From assembly GCF_030818775.1 (NCBI RefSeq), contig NZ_JAUTAU010000001.1, forward strand, positions 887,001 to 951,000: a DNA stretch of 64,000 bases, written 5' to 3'. The stretch's first letter is position 1; every line of letters starts with the position of its first letter. The position numbers and the translations under genes are program-made. This document shows positions 53,433-62,908 of the stretch, piece by piece. Source of the stretch: Bacillus sp. SORGH_AS_0510. Its GTDB lineage: Bacteria > Bacillota > Bacilli > Bacillales > Cytobacillaceae. The notes beneath the pieces were generated by a model. That model searched no databases, was not told the origin of the DNA, and saw only the letters and a list, made by a program, of their open reading frames with translations.

Positions 53433-54758
53433 ATGAAAATAAAAAAGGTAGCATCGGTTTTATTTGCAGCTTCACTGACTGTTTCTGGCCTTGCAGGCTG
53501 TTCAACAGGAAACAAGGATACGAAAACAGCAGGATCTAAAGATGGTGTAACAACAATTGAATTCTGGGCAGCTCCAAACCCGACACAGCAAGTGTATTGG
53601 AAGGAAGTAGCGGACGAGTTCACGAAAGAAAATCCTAAGATCAAAGTAAACGTAAGTCCGATGAAGGAAAGCCCAACATCAGAGGCAAGCATCCAATCAG
53701 CGATTGCTGGCGGCAGCGCGCCAACTCTATCTGAAAACATTAACCGTGGGTTCGCGGCTCAACTAGCAGATAGTAAAGCGCTTGTTCCACTAGATGAATT
53801 AGATGGATGGAAGGATGTAACTGAAAGCCGTAAGATGGAAAATACCATGAAGGGCTGGGAGTTCGCAGACGGCCACCAATATGTATTACCAATCTACTCT
53901 AACGCGATGTTATTTGGCTGGAGACTGGATATCTTAAAAGAGCTTGGCTTTAACGAAGCGCCAAAAACTTACAGCGAAATGTTAGCAGTTGCTAAGAAAT
54001 TAAAAGAAAAATATCCTGACAAATATGTTTGGGCTAAAGCTGATTTAGCTGACCCAACTGCTTGGAAGAGATGGTTTGATTTCTTCATGCTTTACGATGC
54101 AGCATCAAACGGTAACAAGTTCGTGGAAGGTACAAAGTTCACTGGTGATGCAAAAGCAGGCGAACAAGTTCTTTCATTAGTTGATGGTCTTCGTAAAGAG
54201 AATGCGTTACTTCCAAAGCAAGCAAAAGATCCTTTTGAAACAGGATTAGGAATCTTCACTGACATTGGTCCTTGGACTATTCCGTACTGGGCAGACAAAT
54301 TCCCAGATATGAAATTTAATGAAACTTATACATTAGCATTACCGCCAGTTCCAGATGAGATGGACCCAGCTAATGCGAAGACGTTCGCTGATACAAAAGG
54401 TTTAGTCGTATACGCTTCTGCAACGAAAGAACAGCAAAAAGCAGCAATGGAATTCATCAAATGGGTGTATGCTAACCCTGAAAATGATGTGAAATGGCTT
54501 GAAAAGACAAGCTTACCACCTGCACGTGATGATTTAACATCTAATGATGCGTTCAAAGCGTTCTTTGACAAAAACCCAGCATTACAACCATATGCAGCCG
54601 CTGTTCCAAACGGAATTCCTTCAATGGATAACGCTAAATATAATGATATTCAAACATTAATTGGCCAACAGGCATTCAATCCAGTAGTAAAGGGTGAAAA
54701 AGATCCAAAAACTGCATGGAAGGATATGCAGAAGGCTATTGAGGGGGCTCTTAAGTAA
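53433..54758 (+). CDS. Sugar ABC transporter substrate-binding lipoprotein
   Basis: 441 residues from the ATG at 53433, 7 bases after GGAGGA; a TTG at 53418 lies before that site and is rejected. The lipoprotein signal ends in the lipobox LAGC. The mature part is a CUT1-family solute-binding fold (WAAPNPTQQVYWKEVADEFTKENP at the front). It overlaps the first permease by one base. Judging by the enzymes downstream the ligand is probably a beta-mannoside oligosaccharide, which is an inference. Confidence 0.88.
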   Translation: MKIKKVASVLFAASLTVSGLAGCSTGNKDTKTAGSKDGVTTIEFWAAPNPTQQVYWKEVADEFTKENPKIKVNVSPMKESPTSEASIQSAIAGGSAPTLSENINRGFAAQLADSKALVPLDELDGWKDVTESRKMENTMKGWEFADGHQYVLPIYSNAMLFGWRLDILKELGFNEAPKTYSEMLAVAKKLKEKYPDKYVWAKADLADPTAWKRWFDFFMLYDAASNGNKFVEGTKFTGDAKAGEQVLSLVDGLRKENALLPKQAKDPFETGLGIFTDIGPWTIPYWADKFPDMKFNETYTLALPPVPDEMDPANAKTFADTKGLVVYASATKEQQKAAMEFIKWVYANPENDVKWLEKTSLPPARDDLTSNDAFKAFFDKNPALQPYAAAVPNGIPSMDNAKYNDIQTLIGQQAFNPVVKGEKDPKTAWKDMQKAIEGALK

Positions 54759-55636
54759 TGAGCACAAAGCAAGGAAGGTTGGGCTGGCTATTTGCCAGTC
54801 CTTATCTTTTATACGCGATTGTTTTCTTTCTCATCCCGCTAGTATGGTCACTGTTCCTATCGTTCACAGATTGGAATTTGATCGCACCTACGTTTAGTTT
54901 CGTCGGCTTAGAAAATTATTCAGAGGCGTTTAAAAGCCCAGGGGTGCAATCGGCATTTTTCGTTTCATTTAAATTTATGGCCGTGTTTGTCCCATTGGTA
55001 ATCGCTTCATCCATTATTGTGGCAATGATCGTTCAAGGTTTGCCAAGATTCAGAGGGTTGTTCTTAATCGGATTCTTCCTGCCGTACTTAGCGTCAGGGG
55101 TTGTATCCTCGCTCATTATTAAAGGACTTTTATCATACAACAGTCCGGTGAATGAATTTTTACGCGGCACGTTCGGTTTAGATATTGACTGGCTCGGCAC
55201 ACCGTTTGCAGCCTTGTTTACAGTTGCCGTTATTATTGCATGGAAATTCACTGGCTATTATGCACTTATTTTAACATCAGGCTTTCAAAGCATTGATAAG
55301 GAAGTATACGAAGCCGCTAGTATTGATGGAGTAACAGGCTGGCAGCGTTTTTGGAAGATTACCTTCCCGCTTCTTTATCCTGCATTATTTACGGTCTTGA
55401 TTTTATCGATCGGTGTGACATTCGGTATTTTCACCGAGGTATACCAGTTAACAGGCGGTGGACCAAACTTTGCAACGAACACGTGGCAAATGGAGATTTT
55501 CACACGAGCGTTCTCGAATCTTCAAGCGGGTTATGCTTCTGCTATTGCCATCATTGCTTCCGTTGTCACGTTTATTTCTATTTTTATCATTCGAAAACTT
55601 CTAGAAATGTGGGGGAAACGAAATGGATGGAGCTAA
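54758..55636 (+). CDS. Sugar ABC transporter permease, MalF-like
   Basis: 292 residues with six membrane helices. The EAA loop that contacts the ATPase is seen as YEAASIDGVTGWQRFWKITFPLLYP. The ATG overlaps the binding-protein stop. No ATPase gene is in the locus, as is usual for CUT1 systems of bacilli that share the MsmX ATPase. Overlaps the second permease by 14 bases. Confidence 0.9.
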   Translation: MSTKQGRLGWLFASPYLLYAIVFFLIPLVWSLFLSFTDWNLIAPTFSFVGLENYSEAFKSPGVQSAFFVSFKFMAVFVPLVIASSIIVAMIVQGLPRFRGLFLIGFFLPYLASGVVSSLIIKGLLSYNSPVNEFLRGTFGLDIDWLGTPFAALFTVAVIIAWKFTGYYALILTSGFQSIDKEVYEAASIDGVTGWQRFWKITFPLLYPALFTVLILSIGVTFGIFTEVYQLTGGGPNFATNTWQMEIFTRAFSNLQAGYASAIAIIASVVTFISIFIIRKLLEMWGKRNGWS

Positions 55637-56454
55637 GAAAAAGGGAGTATGGCTTCGCTACGTGCTAGCGGTTGTTCTCTTACTAGTCATGATTTTTCCA
55701 TACATTTATATGGTACTGAATTCCTTTGCTGATTGGGATCAAGTCGATAAAAAGCTCATTCCCACACAGTTTAGCTTGAAATCATACGAGTGGCTGCTAG
55801 GCGGAGGGGAAGCTGTTATACCAAGACCTTGGATTAGCGCCTTCTTCAACAGCTTCCTAGTATCGGCCGGTTCTACGTTCTTGATGATGGTCACGGGTGT
55901 TATGGTCGCTTATGCGCTGGGCCAAAATTCCTTTCAAAGGAAGAGACACGGTTAACAACGTGATTTTGTTCCAAATGTTCTTCCCGGCGATTATTTTACT
56001 AATCCCAACTTTCCTAGTGATTCAACGTCTAGGCATGTACGACTCTTACTGGGGCATGATTTTGCCAAAAGCACTCAGCTTATGGGCGGTGTTTATGTAC
56101 ACAAACTTCTTCAAGGCGATCCCGGATACGTTTATCGAAGCCGCGAAGCTGGATGGAGCGAGTGAGCTGCAGATCATGTTCAAGATCGTGTTACCGATGT
56201 CAAAGTCAATTACGTCAGTTATTTTCTTGTTCTTGTTCATGGAGCGTTGGACAGAGCTTTTATGGGATATGTTAGTGGCGAAGAGCGACAGCATGCTGAC
56301 CCTAAATGTGTTGCTATCACAAATGTTCGGACCATACGGCGGCTATCCAGGCCCAATGTATGCAGCATCGGTGTTACTAACAATGCCGATCATTATCATT
56401 TTCTTACTTTTTGCGAAAAAATTCCAAGAAGGAATGCAGTTTACACTTAAATAA
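55623..56454 (+). pseudogene. Sugar ABC transporter permease, MalG-like, split by a one-base frameshift
   Basis: The first frame (from the ATG at 55623) gives the N-terminal helices up to VMVAYAL, then reads GQNSFQRKRHG and stops at 55955. The next frame continues the family sequence without loss (AKIPFKGRDTVNNVILFQMF) and ends at 56454, with its EAA loop FIEAAKLDGASELQIMFKIVLP intact. Reading GCG-CTG-GCC-AAA instead of GCGCTGGGCCAAA restores one frame of about 276 residues, so one extra G in the run at 55919-55921 explains it. Without correction the importer lacks a working second permease. A sequencing error or slippage in the G-run remains possible. Confidence 0.85.
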
Positions 56455-56482
56455 TCTGTTAGACTGGGGCCTTGTTTGTTGA

Positions 56483-56609
56483 GTTGGCGGAAAAAACGTT
56501 GAAGTTGGCGGAATTCTGGCCAAAGTTGGCGGAATAAATGCAAAAAGTGGCGGAATTCCACATAAAGTTGGCGGAATAATTCACAAAATTGGCGGAATCC
56601 CACCATCGA
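56483..56609. repeat. Six tandem 21-bp repeats
   Basis: GTTGGCGGAA-type cores start at 56483, 56504, 56525, 56546, 56567 and 56588, exactly 21 bases apart. The remaining 11 or so bases of each unit vary (AAAAAACGTTGAA, TTCTGGCCAAA and similar). The array fills the gap between the permease and the GH13 gene. It has no hairpin symmetry of note. Confidence 0.88.
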
Positions 56610-56685
56610 AGCTAAACCAAATCTCAATTAAAAACAGAATCCAGTCCGAAAAATCGAAGTTTTCAATGGTTAGGAGTCCAATCAA

Positions 56686-58281
56686 ATGGTGAAATGGTGG
56701 CAGCAATCGACTTTTTATGAAATCTATATGCCGAGCTTTAAGGATGGAAATGGCGATGGAATGGGTGATTTCGCCGGCATCACTTCCAAGCTCGACTATT
56801 TAAAAGAACTAGGAATTGATGGCCTGTGGCTGACGCCGTTTTATCCATCGCCAAAGGTGGATAACGGCTATGACATTTCGGATTACGTGAGCATCGACCC
56901 GGCGTACGGAACGATGGAAGAGTTTGAGCTTTTTATAAAAGAAGCCCATCAGCGCGGCATCAAGGTCATCGCCGATTTGGTTCTCAACCATACCTCTTCC
57001 GCACATCAATGGTTTCAGGAGTCGAAGTCATCAAAGGACCATCCGAAACGCGATTGGTACATTTGGAGAGATGAGCCGAACAACTGGGAATCGTTCTTCG
57101 GCGGGACGGCCTGGGAGTACGATGAGGCGACCCAGCAGTATTATTATCATGCTTTTGCGAAGGAACAAGTCGACTTAAACTGGGCCAACCCGGAAGTGAA
57201 GGCTGCCATGTTCGAGGTCATGAAGTTCTGGTTAGAAAAAGGTGTCGATGGCTTCCGACTTGATGTCATCAACTTTTTAAAAGTAAATAAAGAGTTCACA
57301 GACAATCCGTTTGATGCCACGAAACAGGAACAAGAGCATCTATATGATAAAGACCAAGAAGGCATCCACAACATTATCGAGGAGATTGCTGCCTTTGTTC
57401 AACAGTATCCGGATAAATTCCTCGTCGGCGAAGTGGGATCAGAGGACATCAACATCCTCAAACAGTATTCCGGTCGAGGTAAATTAGATGTCGTGTTTAA
57501 TTTCAATATCGGAAGTATCGCGGAGTTTAATCCGGAGAGGTTGTATCAGCAACTCGCGGACACGGAGGCGGCCTACGACGAGACGCAGGTGCCGACGCTG
57601 TTCTTCGGCAGTCATGATATGTCCCGCTTTATTTCACGATTTGGCGGTGATGAGGACCGTGCGAAACTCATTGCGACCTTAATGCTAACTGCTAGAGGGG
57701 TGCCGTTCATCTATTTCGGTGATGAAATCGGCATGCGCGACTGGATTACGGACGACATCGCGAAAATGAAGGATGTGCAAGGAATCATGGGTTACAAGCT
57801 GGCACTGGAGGCTGGCAAGTCACATGAGGAGGCCCTTGTCATCGCGAATGACAAATCACGTGACAAATCGCGGACACCGATGCAATGGGATGCAAGCGAG
57901 TATGTCGGCTTTTCTGAGCAGAAACCATGGATTACCGTTCCGAATGAAGCGGCACTAACGAATGTAGAAAATCAGTTAGACAAACCGGAATCGATGCTTT
58001 CTTTTTATAAAAGCTTGATGAGTTTGCGCAAGGAACACCCCGCTCTCACCTTAGGAACCTATGAATCTTTACGGTACGAGGATGGATTGTTGACGTTCGT
58101 CAGAAGGAATGAATCAGAACGAATTCTTGTGGCGCTGAATTTTTCGGAGCAGTCGAAAACACTTGAAGGGTTCACAACAGGTAGCGGCTTGCTGCTTTCG
58201 AACAAGCGAACAGCTCATGATGGAAAAATTGGAATAATTGTAGGCAACGAAGCCATGATTTTAAAGGAGGATCTCAAGTAA
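56686..58281 (+). CDS. GH13 alpha-glucosidase family enzyme
   Basis: 531 residues, cytoplasmic, of the oligo-1,6-glucosidase / alpha-glucosidase branch. The N-terminus WWQQSTFYEIYMPSFKDGNGDG is diagnostic. The catalytic nucleophile is in GFRLDVINF (about residue 193), the acid/base in VGEVGSED (about 249) and the third carboxylate in GSHDMSRF (about 309), where the usual Asn before HD is Ser. The ATG at 56686 follows TAGGAGT. An alpha-glycosidase inside a beta-mannoside locus is unusual and suggests that the imported oligosaccharide also carries alpha-linked glucose, or that the operon serves two sugars. Confidence 0.85.
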   Translation: MVKWWQQSTFYEIYMPSFKDGNGDGMGDFAGITSKLDYLKELGIDGLWLTPFYPSPKVDNGYDISDYVSIDPAYGTMEEFELFIKEAHQRGIKVIADLVLNHTSSAHQWFQESKSSKDHPKRDWYIWRDEPNNWESFFGGTAWEYDEATQQYYYHAFAKEQVDLNWANPEVKAAMFEVMKFWLEKGVDGFRLDVINFLKVNKEFTDNPFDATKQEQEHLYDKDQEGIHNIIEEIAAFVQQYPDKFLVGEVGSEDINILKQYSGRGKLDVVFNFNIGSIAEFNPERLYQQLADTEAAYDETQVPTLFFGSHDMSRFISRFGGDEDRAKLIATLMLTARGVPFIYFGDEIGMRDWITDDIAKMKDVQGIMGYKLALEAGKSHEEALVIANDKSRDKSRTPMQWDASEYVGFSEQKPWITVPNEAALTNVENQLDKPESMLSFYKSLMSLRKEHPALTLGTYESLRYEDGLLTFVRRNESERILVALNFSEQSKTLEGFTTGSGLLLSNKRTAHDGKIGIIVGNEAMILKEDLK

Positions 58282-59219
58282 TGACCGTTTTAACGAAAGG
58301 AACTGTCAAAACCTGTGAACAGCTGGTAAAAGAATTTACGAAAACACCGATGAATCCTGAAAAAATTGTCTTCACAGGTGTAGGTGAAAACGATGTGTAT
58401 AACATTTCGGCGCCGTTTGAAGACGAAGGGGAGCTTGTCATTGCTGGACGTGTCGAGTCACGTGACAGCGAACATTCGAATGTGTATTTCTTTGTTGAAC
58501 GTGACGGACAGTGGGTGCCACGAGAAGGTGCACCAGTCCTAGAATTACAGGATCCATTTTTTACAAAAATTGCAGGAGAACTCGTGTTGGGCGGCGTGCA
58601 GATTTTCCCGCACCCTATCAATGAAGGCGCCCTCGGCTGGCGTACGGTTTTTTACAAAGGCGCTAACATTGCAAGCCTGAAGGAGTTCGCTAAAGGGCCA
58701 GATGGCATGAAGGACCTTCGCCTGGTTGAACTAAAGGACGAAAGTATCGGTGTGTTAACAAGACCTCAAGGGGAAAAAGGCGGCCGTGGAAAAATTGGCT
58801 GGACACGTATTTCTTCTCTTGACGAGTTAACGATTGAAGTAGTGGAGCAGGCTCCATTATTAGAAGGTCAGTTCATCGACGAACAGTGGGGCGGAGCGAA
58901 CGAACCGCATCTTCTTGCGAACGGACTTGTCGGCGTGTTAGGTCACATCGCTTCATTTGATGAAGAAGGAAACCGTCACTATTATCCAATGGTGTTTGCG
59001 CTCGACCCAGACACCGGCGCTATCTCTGATATCGAGTTAATTGCGACAAGAAGTCATTTTTTACCTGGCCCAGCAAAGCGTCCTGATTTAATAGATGTGG
59101 TATTCAGCGGCGGTCTTGTCCGAAAAGCTGATGGAACGGCGGATATGTACGCAGGAATCAGCGATGCAGAAGCGCAAAAAATCACGATAATTGATCCGTT
59201 TTTACAATACGAAGGTTAA
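58281..59219 (+). CDS. DUF1861 family protein
   Basis: 312 residues, no signal peptide. The predicted fold is an all-beta propeller, like the glycoside hydrolase family next to it, with motifs such as FTGVGENDVYNISAPF, LGWRTVFYKG and WGGANEPHL. Members of DUF1861 are commonly found beside GH130 mannoside phosphorylase genes, so a related activity on mannosides is likely but unproven. The ATG overlaps the GH13 stop by one base. Confidence 0.78.
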   Translation: MTVLTKGTVKTCEQLVKEFTKTPMNPEKIVFTGVGENDVYNISAPFEDEGELVIAGRVESRDSEHSNVYFFVERDGQWVPREGAPVLELQDPFFTKIAGELVLGGVQIFPHPINEGALGWRTVFYKGANIASLKEFAKGPDGMKDLRLVELKDESIGVLTRPQGEKGGRGKIGWTRISSLDELTIEVVEQAPLLEGQFIDEQWGGANEPHLLANGLVGVLGHIASFDEEGNRHYYPMVFALDPDTGAISDIELIATRSHFLPGPAKRPDLIDVVFSGGLVRKADGTADMYAGISDAEAQKITIIDPFLQYEG

Positions 59220-59234
59220 GAGGAGACTATAACA

Positions 59235-60302
59235 ATGAACGTATATAGATATGAACAGAACCCATTAGTAACTCCAGCAGATGTGACACCTCACCGCGAG
59301 GATTTCGAAGTTATTGGTGCGTTTAACGCAGGGGTAACCACTTTCAACGATGAAATTATCATGATGCTTCGCGTGGCGGAGCGCCCGATTAGTCACGACC
59401 CGAATATCGTGAAGGCTCCAATTTATAATCCACAAACAAACGAGCTGGAAATTATCGAGTTCCGTTTGGATGATACGACGTATGATTTTTCCGATCCGCG
59501 TGTGATTCGTCGCAACGGCGATACACAAGGCTTTGAATACTTAACATCGATCGCATATTTACGCATTGCCCGCAGCAACGACGGCGGTCACCATTTTACG
59601 ATTGATGAGAAACCGTTTGTGTATCCTTCCAATGAGTTAGAGACATTTGGAATTGAAGATCCACGGATCACGCAAATTGAAGATACGTATTATGTTTATT
59701 TCAGTGCAGTTTCACCTGTTGGTGTAGGGGAATCGATGGTTTCCACAAAGGACTTTGTAACGTATGAACACCACGGAATGATTTTTGCACCGGAAAATAA
59801 AGACGTGTTAATTTTTCCGGAAAAAATAAACGGAAAATATTACGCGATTCACCGACCTGTTCCAAAGAGTGTAGGGATGCCGGAGATGTGGATTGCGGAA
59901 TCTACGAATCTATTACACTGGGGCAACCACAAGCATTTGCTAGGTTTGCGCGAAGGCATGTGGGATAGCGCGCGCATGGGCGGAGGAGCGGTTCCGTTTA
60001 GAACGGAAAAAGGCTGGCTTGAACTGTACCATGGTGCGACGACGGATCACCGTTATTGCATGGGCGCTGTGCTGCTAGATTTAGAGGATCCGACAAAGGT
60101 CATTGCGCGCTCTGATCAGCCGATCTTGGAGCCGGAAGCGGACTATGAGGTAGAAGGGTTCTTTGGAAATGTGGTGTTCTCTTGCGGTGCTGTGGTGGAA
60201 GGCGATGTGGTCAAGATGTTCTACGGTGTGGCCGATACGTCGATGGCTTGCGCGGAGTTAAGTGTACAAGAAATATTAGATTCATTGACCTATATAAAGT
60301 AG
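59235..60302 (+). CDS. GH130 beta-mannoside phosphorylase
   Basis: 355 residues with a five-bladed beta-propeller pattern. The general acid aspartate is in FGIEDPRIT (about residue 142), and the phosphate-binding and propeller motifs GMWDSARMGGGAVP and ELYHGATTDHRY are visible. GH130 enzymes split beta-mannosyl linkages with phosphate and release mannose 1-phosphate, which spares ATP. The 1,2-beta-mannobiose and 1,4-mannosyl-sugar branches cannot be separated by eye; the layout with DUF1861 and a binding-protein transporter suggests a short beta-mannoside. The ATG at 59235 follows AAGAGGAG. Confidence 0.87.
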   Translation: MNVYRYEQNPLVTPADVTPHREDFEVIGAFNAGVTTFNDEIIMMLRVAERPISHDPNIVKAPIYNPQTNELEIIEFRLDDTTYDFSDPRVIRRNGDTQGFEYLTSIAYLRIARSNDGGHHFTIDEKPFVYPSNELETFGIEDPRITQIEDTYYVYFSAVSPVGVGESMVSTKDFVTYEHHGMIFAPENKDVLIFPEKINGKYYAIHRPVPKSVGMPEMWIAESTNLLHWGNHKHLLGLREGMWDSARMGGGAVPFRTEKGWLELYHGATTDHRYCMGAVLLDLEDPTKVIARSDQPILEPEADYEVEGFFGNVVFSCGAVVEGDVVKMFYGVADTSMACAELSVQEILDSLTYIK

Positions 60303-60392
60303 TTGTTTATAGTGCCAAAATTGTTCACGCGATTTTGGCCTTTCGTTTGTTTTTTACAAAAATGAGCTTACAACAAGGCAGGTGAGGTTTCT

Positions 60393-62903
60393 ATGAAACT
60401 GAATGATAATTGGAAGTTAAAGTATTTTGATGTGGGGGCTGCACGTGAACTGGAGGTGGCTTCGCCTGAGTATATTGATTATTTTTGGATGACCACCGCG
60501 GTGCCGGGGGATGTTCATTCTACCTTAATTGAACGGAAACTGATCGACGATCCCTTTTACGGGCATAACGATTTGAAGTGCCAGTGGGTCGAGGAAAAAG
60601 TGTGGTGGTATCGGACGACGTTTGAATTCAACGAGGAAATTCAGTCAGGCGACCGCTACGAGCTTATTTTCGAAGGCCTCGATACGTTCGCAACGGTGTA
60701 CTTAAACGGTGTGGAGCTCGGGTCCACTGAGAACATGTTTATCAGCCATACGTTTGAAGTCGCACGAGAGCTCAAACATGGGAAAAATGTACTGGCTGTT
60801 CGCTTCGATCCCGTTCATGTCCACGTGAAGGATAAGGTGCAATATTACTGGTCTGGTTTTAGCAAAAAAAGAATTTGGACCAGGAAGGCACAAAGTCATT
60901 ATGGTTGGGACTGGGGTCCACGGCTCGTCGCCGCAGGAATTTGGAAGGATGTCCATCTAGAAAAACGCTCGACAGCGAAAATTGACCATGTGTTTGCGAG
61001 AACCACAAGCATTGACGATGGCAAGGCGACCGTTGCAGTTGATGTGGACATCACCTCTTACACACGAGAAAAAGAACTTGAGGTCCTTATCAGCCTACAT
61101 GACGGTGAGGAACGAATCACCACCACAAAGGTGAAAGTGGACCGGAAAAAAGCTGCAGCTGTCCTGGAAGTGGACGAACCGAAACTTTGGTGGACCCATG
61201 ATATCGGTACGCCGCACCTGTACGAGCTAAAGGTCGAGCTGCTAGCGGATGGGGCGAAAATCGACGAAAAACAAGAATCCATCGGTATTCGCACGATCGA
61301 AGTCAGACGAAGAGACGAGAACGGCCAGCCGAGCTTTACCTTCGTTCTAAACGGGGAAAAGATTTTTGCCAAAGGAGCCAACTGGATTCCGATTGATAGT
61401 TTCATAGGAGCGGTGCCTGACACCCGATATAAGCACTTGATCCAGATGTCGAAGGACGCCAACATGAATATGCTCCGCGTCTGGGGCGGCGGCATTTATG
61501 AAAAAGAGGTGTTTTACGAAGAGTGTAACCGCCTCGGAATTCTCGTATGGCAAGACTTCATGTTCGCCTGTGCGCTGTATCCGGATTACAACAAGAACTT
61601 CATGGCGAATGTGCGCGAAGAGATTATTCATGTGGTTAAGCGGCTGCGCAATTATCCGTGCCTTGCGATTTGGTGCGGCAACAATGAGAATGACTGGCTG
61701 TATGAAGCATTAAAGTCTTCCGGAGAGATTCCGCATCCTTTTTACGGCGAGAAAATCTACCATGAACTAATGCCTGAATTGCTGGAGGAACTCGATCCGA
61801 CACGACTGTTTTGGCCAAGTTCCCCATTTGGTGGGAATGACCATAACTCCCGGGAAGAGGGCGACACGCATAACTGGCAGGTGTGGCACGGAAACATTGA
61901 ACCGCGGGTGTTCGGGGAACCGCAGCACGTCAATTACAGTATCGAAGGCCTTTCATTTAAAAATTTCAAAACGGACACGACGCTGTTTGCCAGTGAATTT
62001 GGCATGCATGCTTCGTCAAACCGCTATACGCTCGAACGGAACATCCCTAAAGAACAATTTTTCTGGGGAAGCGAAGAAATGGCGTACCGGAATAAAGATA
62101 TCCACCATCCAAAAGGCATATTGTTAATGGAAGGGTATACGGGTGCACCGAAGGACCTCAATGAATATATCGCCTATTCAATGCTCACGCAGGCGGAGGG
62201 CTTAAAGTTTGGGATTGAACATTATCGCCGTAACAAGCCGCATACAAGCGGGGCGTTGTTCTGGCAACTGAACGATTGCTGGCCGGGGACGAGCTGGTCG
62301 GTGATTGATTATTATCTATTGCCAAAGGCTTCTTATCATTATGCACGGAAATTCTTCAGTCCGATCCTTTTGACACTTGATCAAACACCAGGGGAAGACG
62401 TTAAGGTTTGGGTGGTGAATGACAAGTTAGAAGCCTACCAAGATGAGATAGAGCTTTCCGTGTACGATTTTTACGGAAAAAAGGTGTTTTCTATAGAGTG
62501 GACGGTCAATGTAGAAGCCAATATGGCGACACAGATTGCGACAATCCTTGAACACGAAGCGCTCGGTGGTCTGCAACCGGAAGAGGCTGTGCTGGTCGTC
62601 CGTTCCAAACATCAACGAACCGGTGAAAACAGCTATTATTTCCGCGATCAAAAGGATTTGAGATTAGGAGAGGCGCAGTTGCTAGTCTCCGTTGACCGCG
62701 AGACGAACGAGTTGACCGTTTCAACGAATTCCCTAGCAAGGATGGTTACGATTGAGCTCGACGTGGAGCAACTGGTGATAGAGGATAACTTCTTTGATCT
62801 GCTGGCTGGTGAGTCGCGAACGATTCGAATCGAGCAGGCACAGGGTAAAGAGATTCCATGGGATACGTTACGAGTAAAAGCGATCAATAGTGTGGAGGGA
62901 TGA
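60393..62903 (+). CDS. GH2 beta-mannosidase
   Basis: 836 residues, no signal peptide, so cytoplasmic. The N-terminal sugar-binding domain shows FEGLDTFATVYLNGVELG and SHYGWDWGPRLVAAG; the catalytic barrel shows AKGANWIPIDSF, RVWGGGIYE, the acid/base in IWCGNNENDW (about residue 432) and the nucleophile in FASEFGMH (about 535). These are beta-mannosidase, not beta-galactosidase, signatures. It removes terminal beta-mannose residues by hydrolysis, complementing GH130. The ATG at 60393 follows GGCAGGTGAGG. It overlaps the region of the next gene's ribosome binding site. Confidence 0.9.
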   Translation: MKLNDNWKLKYFDVGAARELEVASPEYIDYFWMTTAVPGDVHSTLIERKLIDDPFYGHNDLKCQWVEEKVWWYRTTFEFNEEIQSGDRYELIFEGLDTFATVYLNGVELGSTENMFISHTFEVARELKHGKNVLAVRFDPVHVHVKDKVQYYWSGFSKKRIWTRKAQSHYGWDWGPRLVAAGIWKDVHLEKRSTAKIDHVFARTTSIDDGKATVAVDVDITSYTREKELEVLISLHDGEERITTTKVKVDRKKAAAVLEVDEPKLWWTHDIGTPHLYELKVELLADGAKIDEKQESIGIRTIEVRRRDENGQPSFTFVLNGEKIFAKGANWIPIDSFIGAVPDTRYKHLIQMSKDANMNMLRVWGGGIYEKEVFYEECNRLGILVWQDFMFACALYPDYNKNFMANVREEIIHVVKRLRNYPCLAIWCGNNENDWLYEALKSSGEIPHPFYGEKIYHELMPELLEELDPTRLFWPSSPFGGNDHNSREEGDTHNWQVWHGNIEPRVFGEPQHVNYSIEGLSFKNFKTDTTLFASEFGMHASSNRYTLERNIPKEQFFWGSEEMAYRNKDIHHPKGILLMEGYTGAPKDLNEYIAYSMLTQAEGLKFGIEHYRRNKPHTSGALFWQLNDCWPGTSWSVIDYYLLPKASYHYARKFFSPILLTLDQTPGEDVKVWVVNDKLEAYQDEIELSVYDFYGKKVFSIEWTVNVEANMATQIATILEHEALGGLQPEEAVLVVRSKHQRTGENSYYFRDQKDLRLGEAQLLVSVDRETNELTVSTNSLARMVTIELDVEQLVIEDNFFDLLAGESRTIRIEQAQGKEIPWDTLRVKAINSVEG

Positions 62904-62908
62904 GGCGA

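Noticed and set aside
55919..55921. Programmed ribosomal frameshift in the permease
   Set aside because: There is no slippery heptamer, stimulatory hairpin or internal Shine-Dalgarno sequence at the right distance, and transporters of this family do not use one; plain insertion or sequencing error is more likely.
55897..56454. Separate short permease gene
   Set aside because: It has no start or ribosome binding site of its own and continues the upstream frame exactly, so it is the second part of a frameshifted gene.
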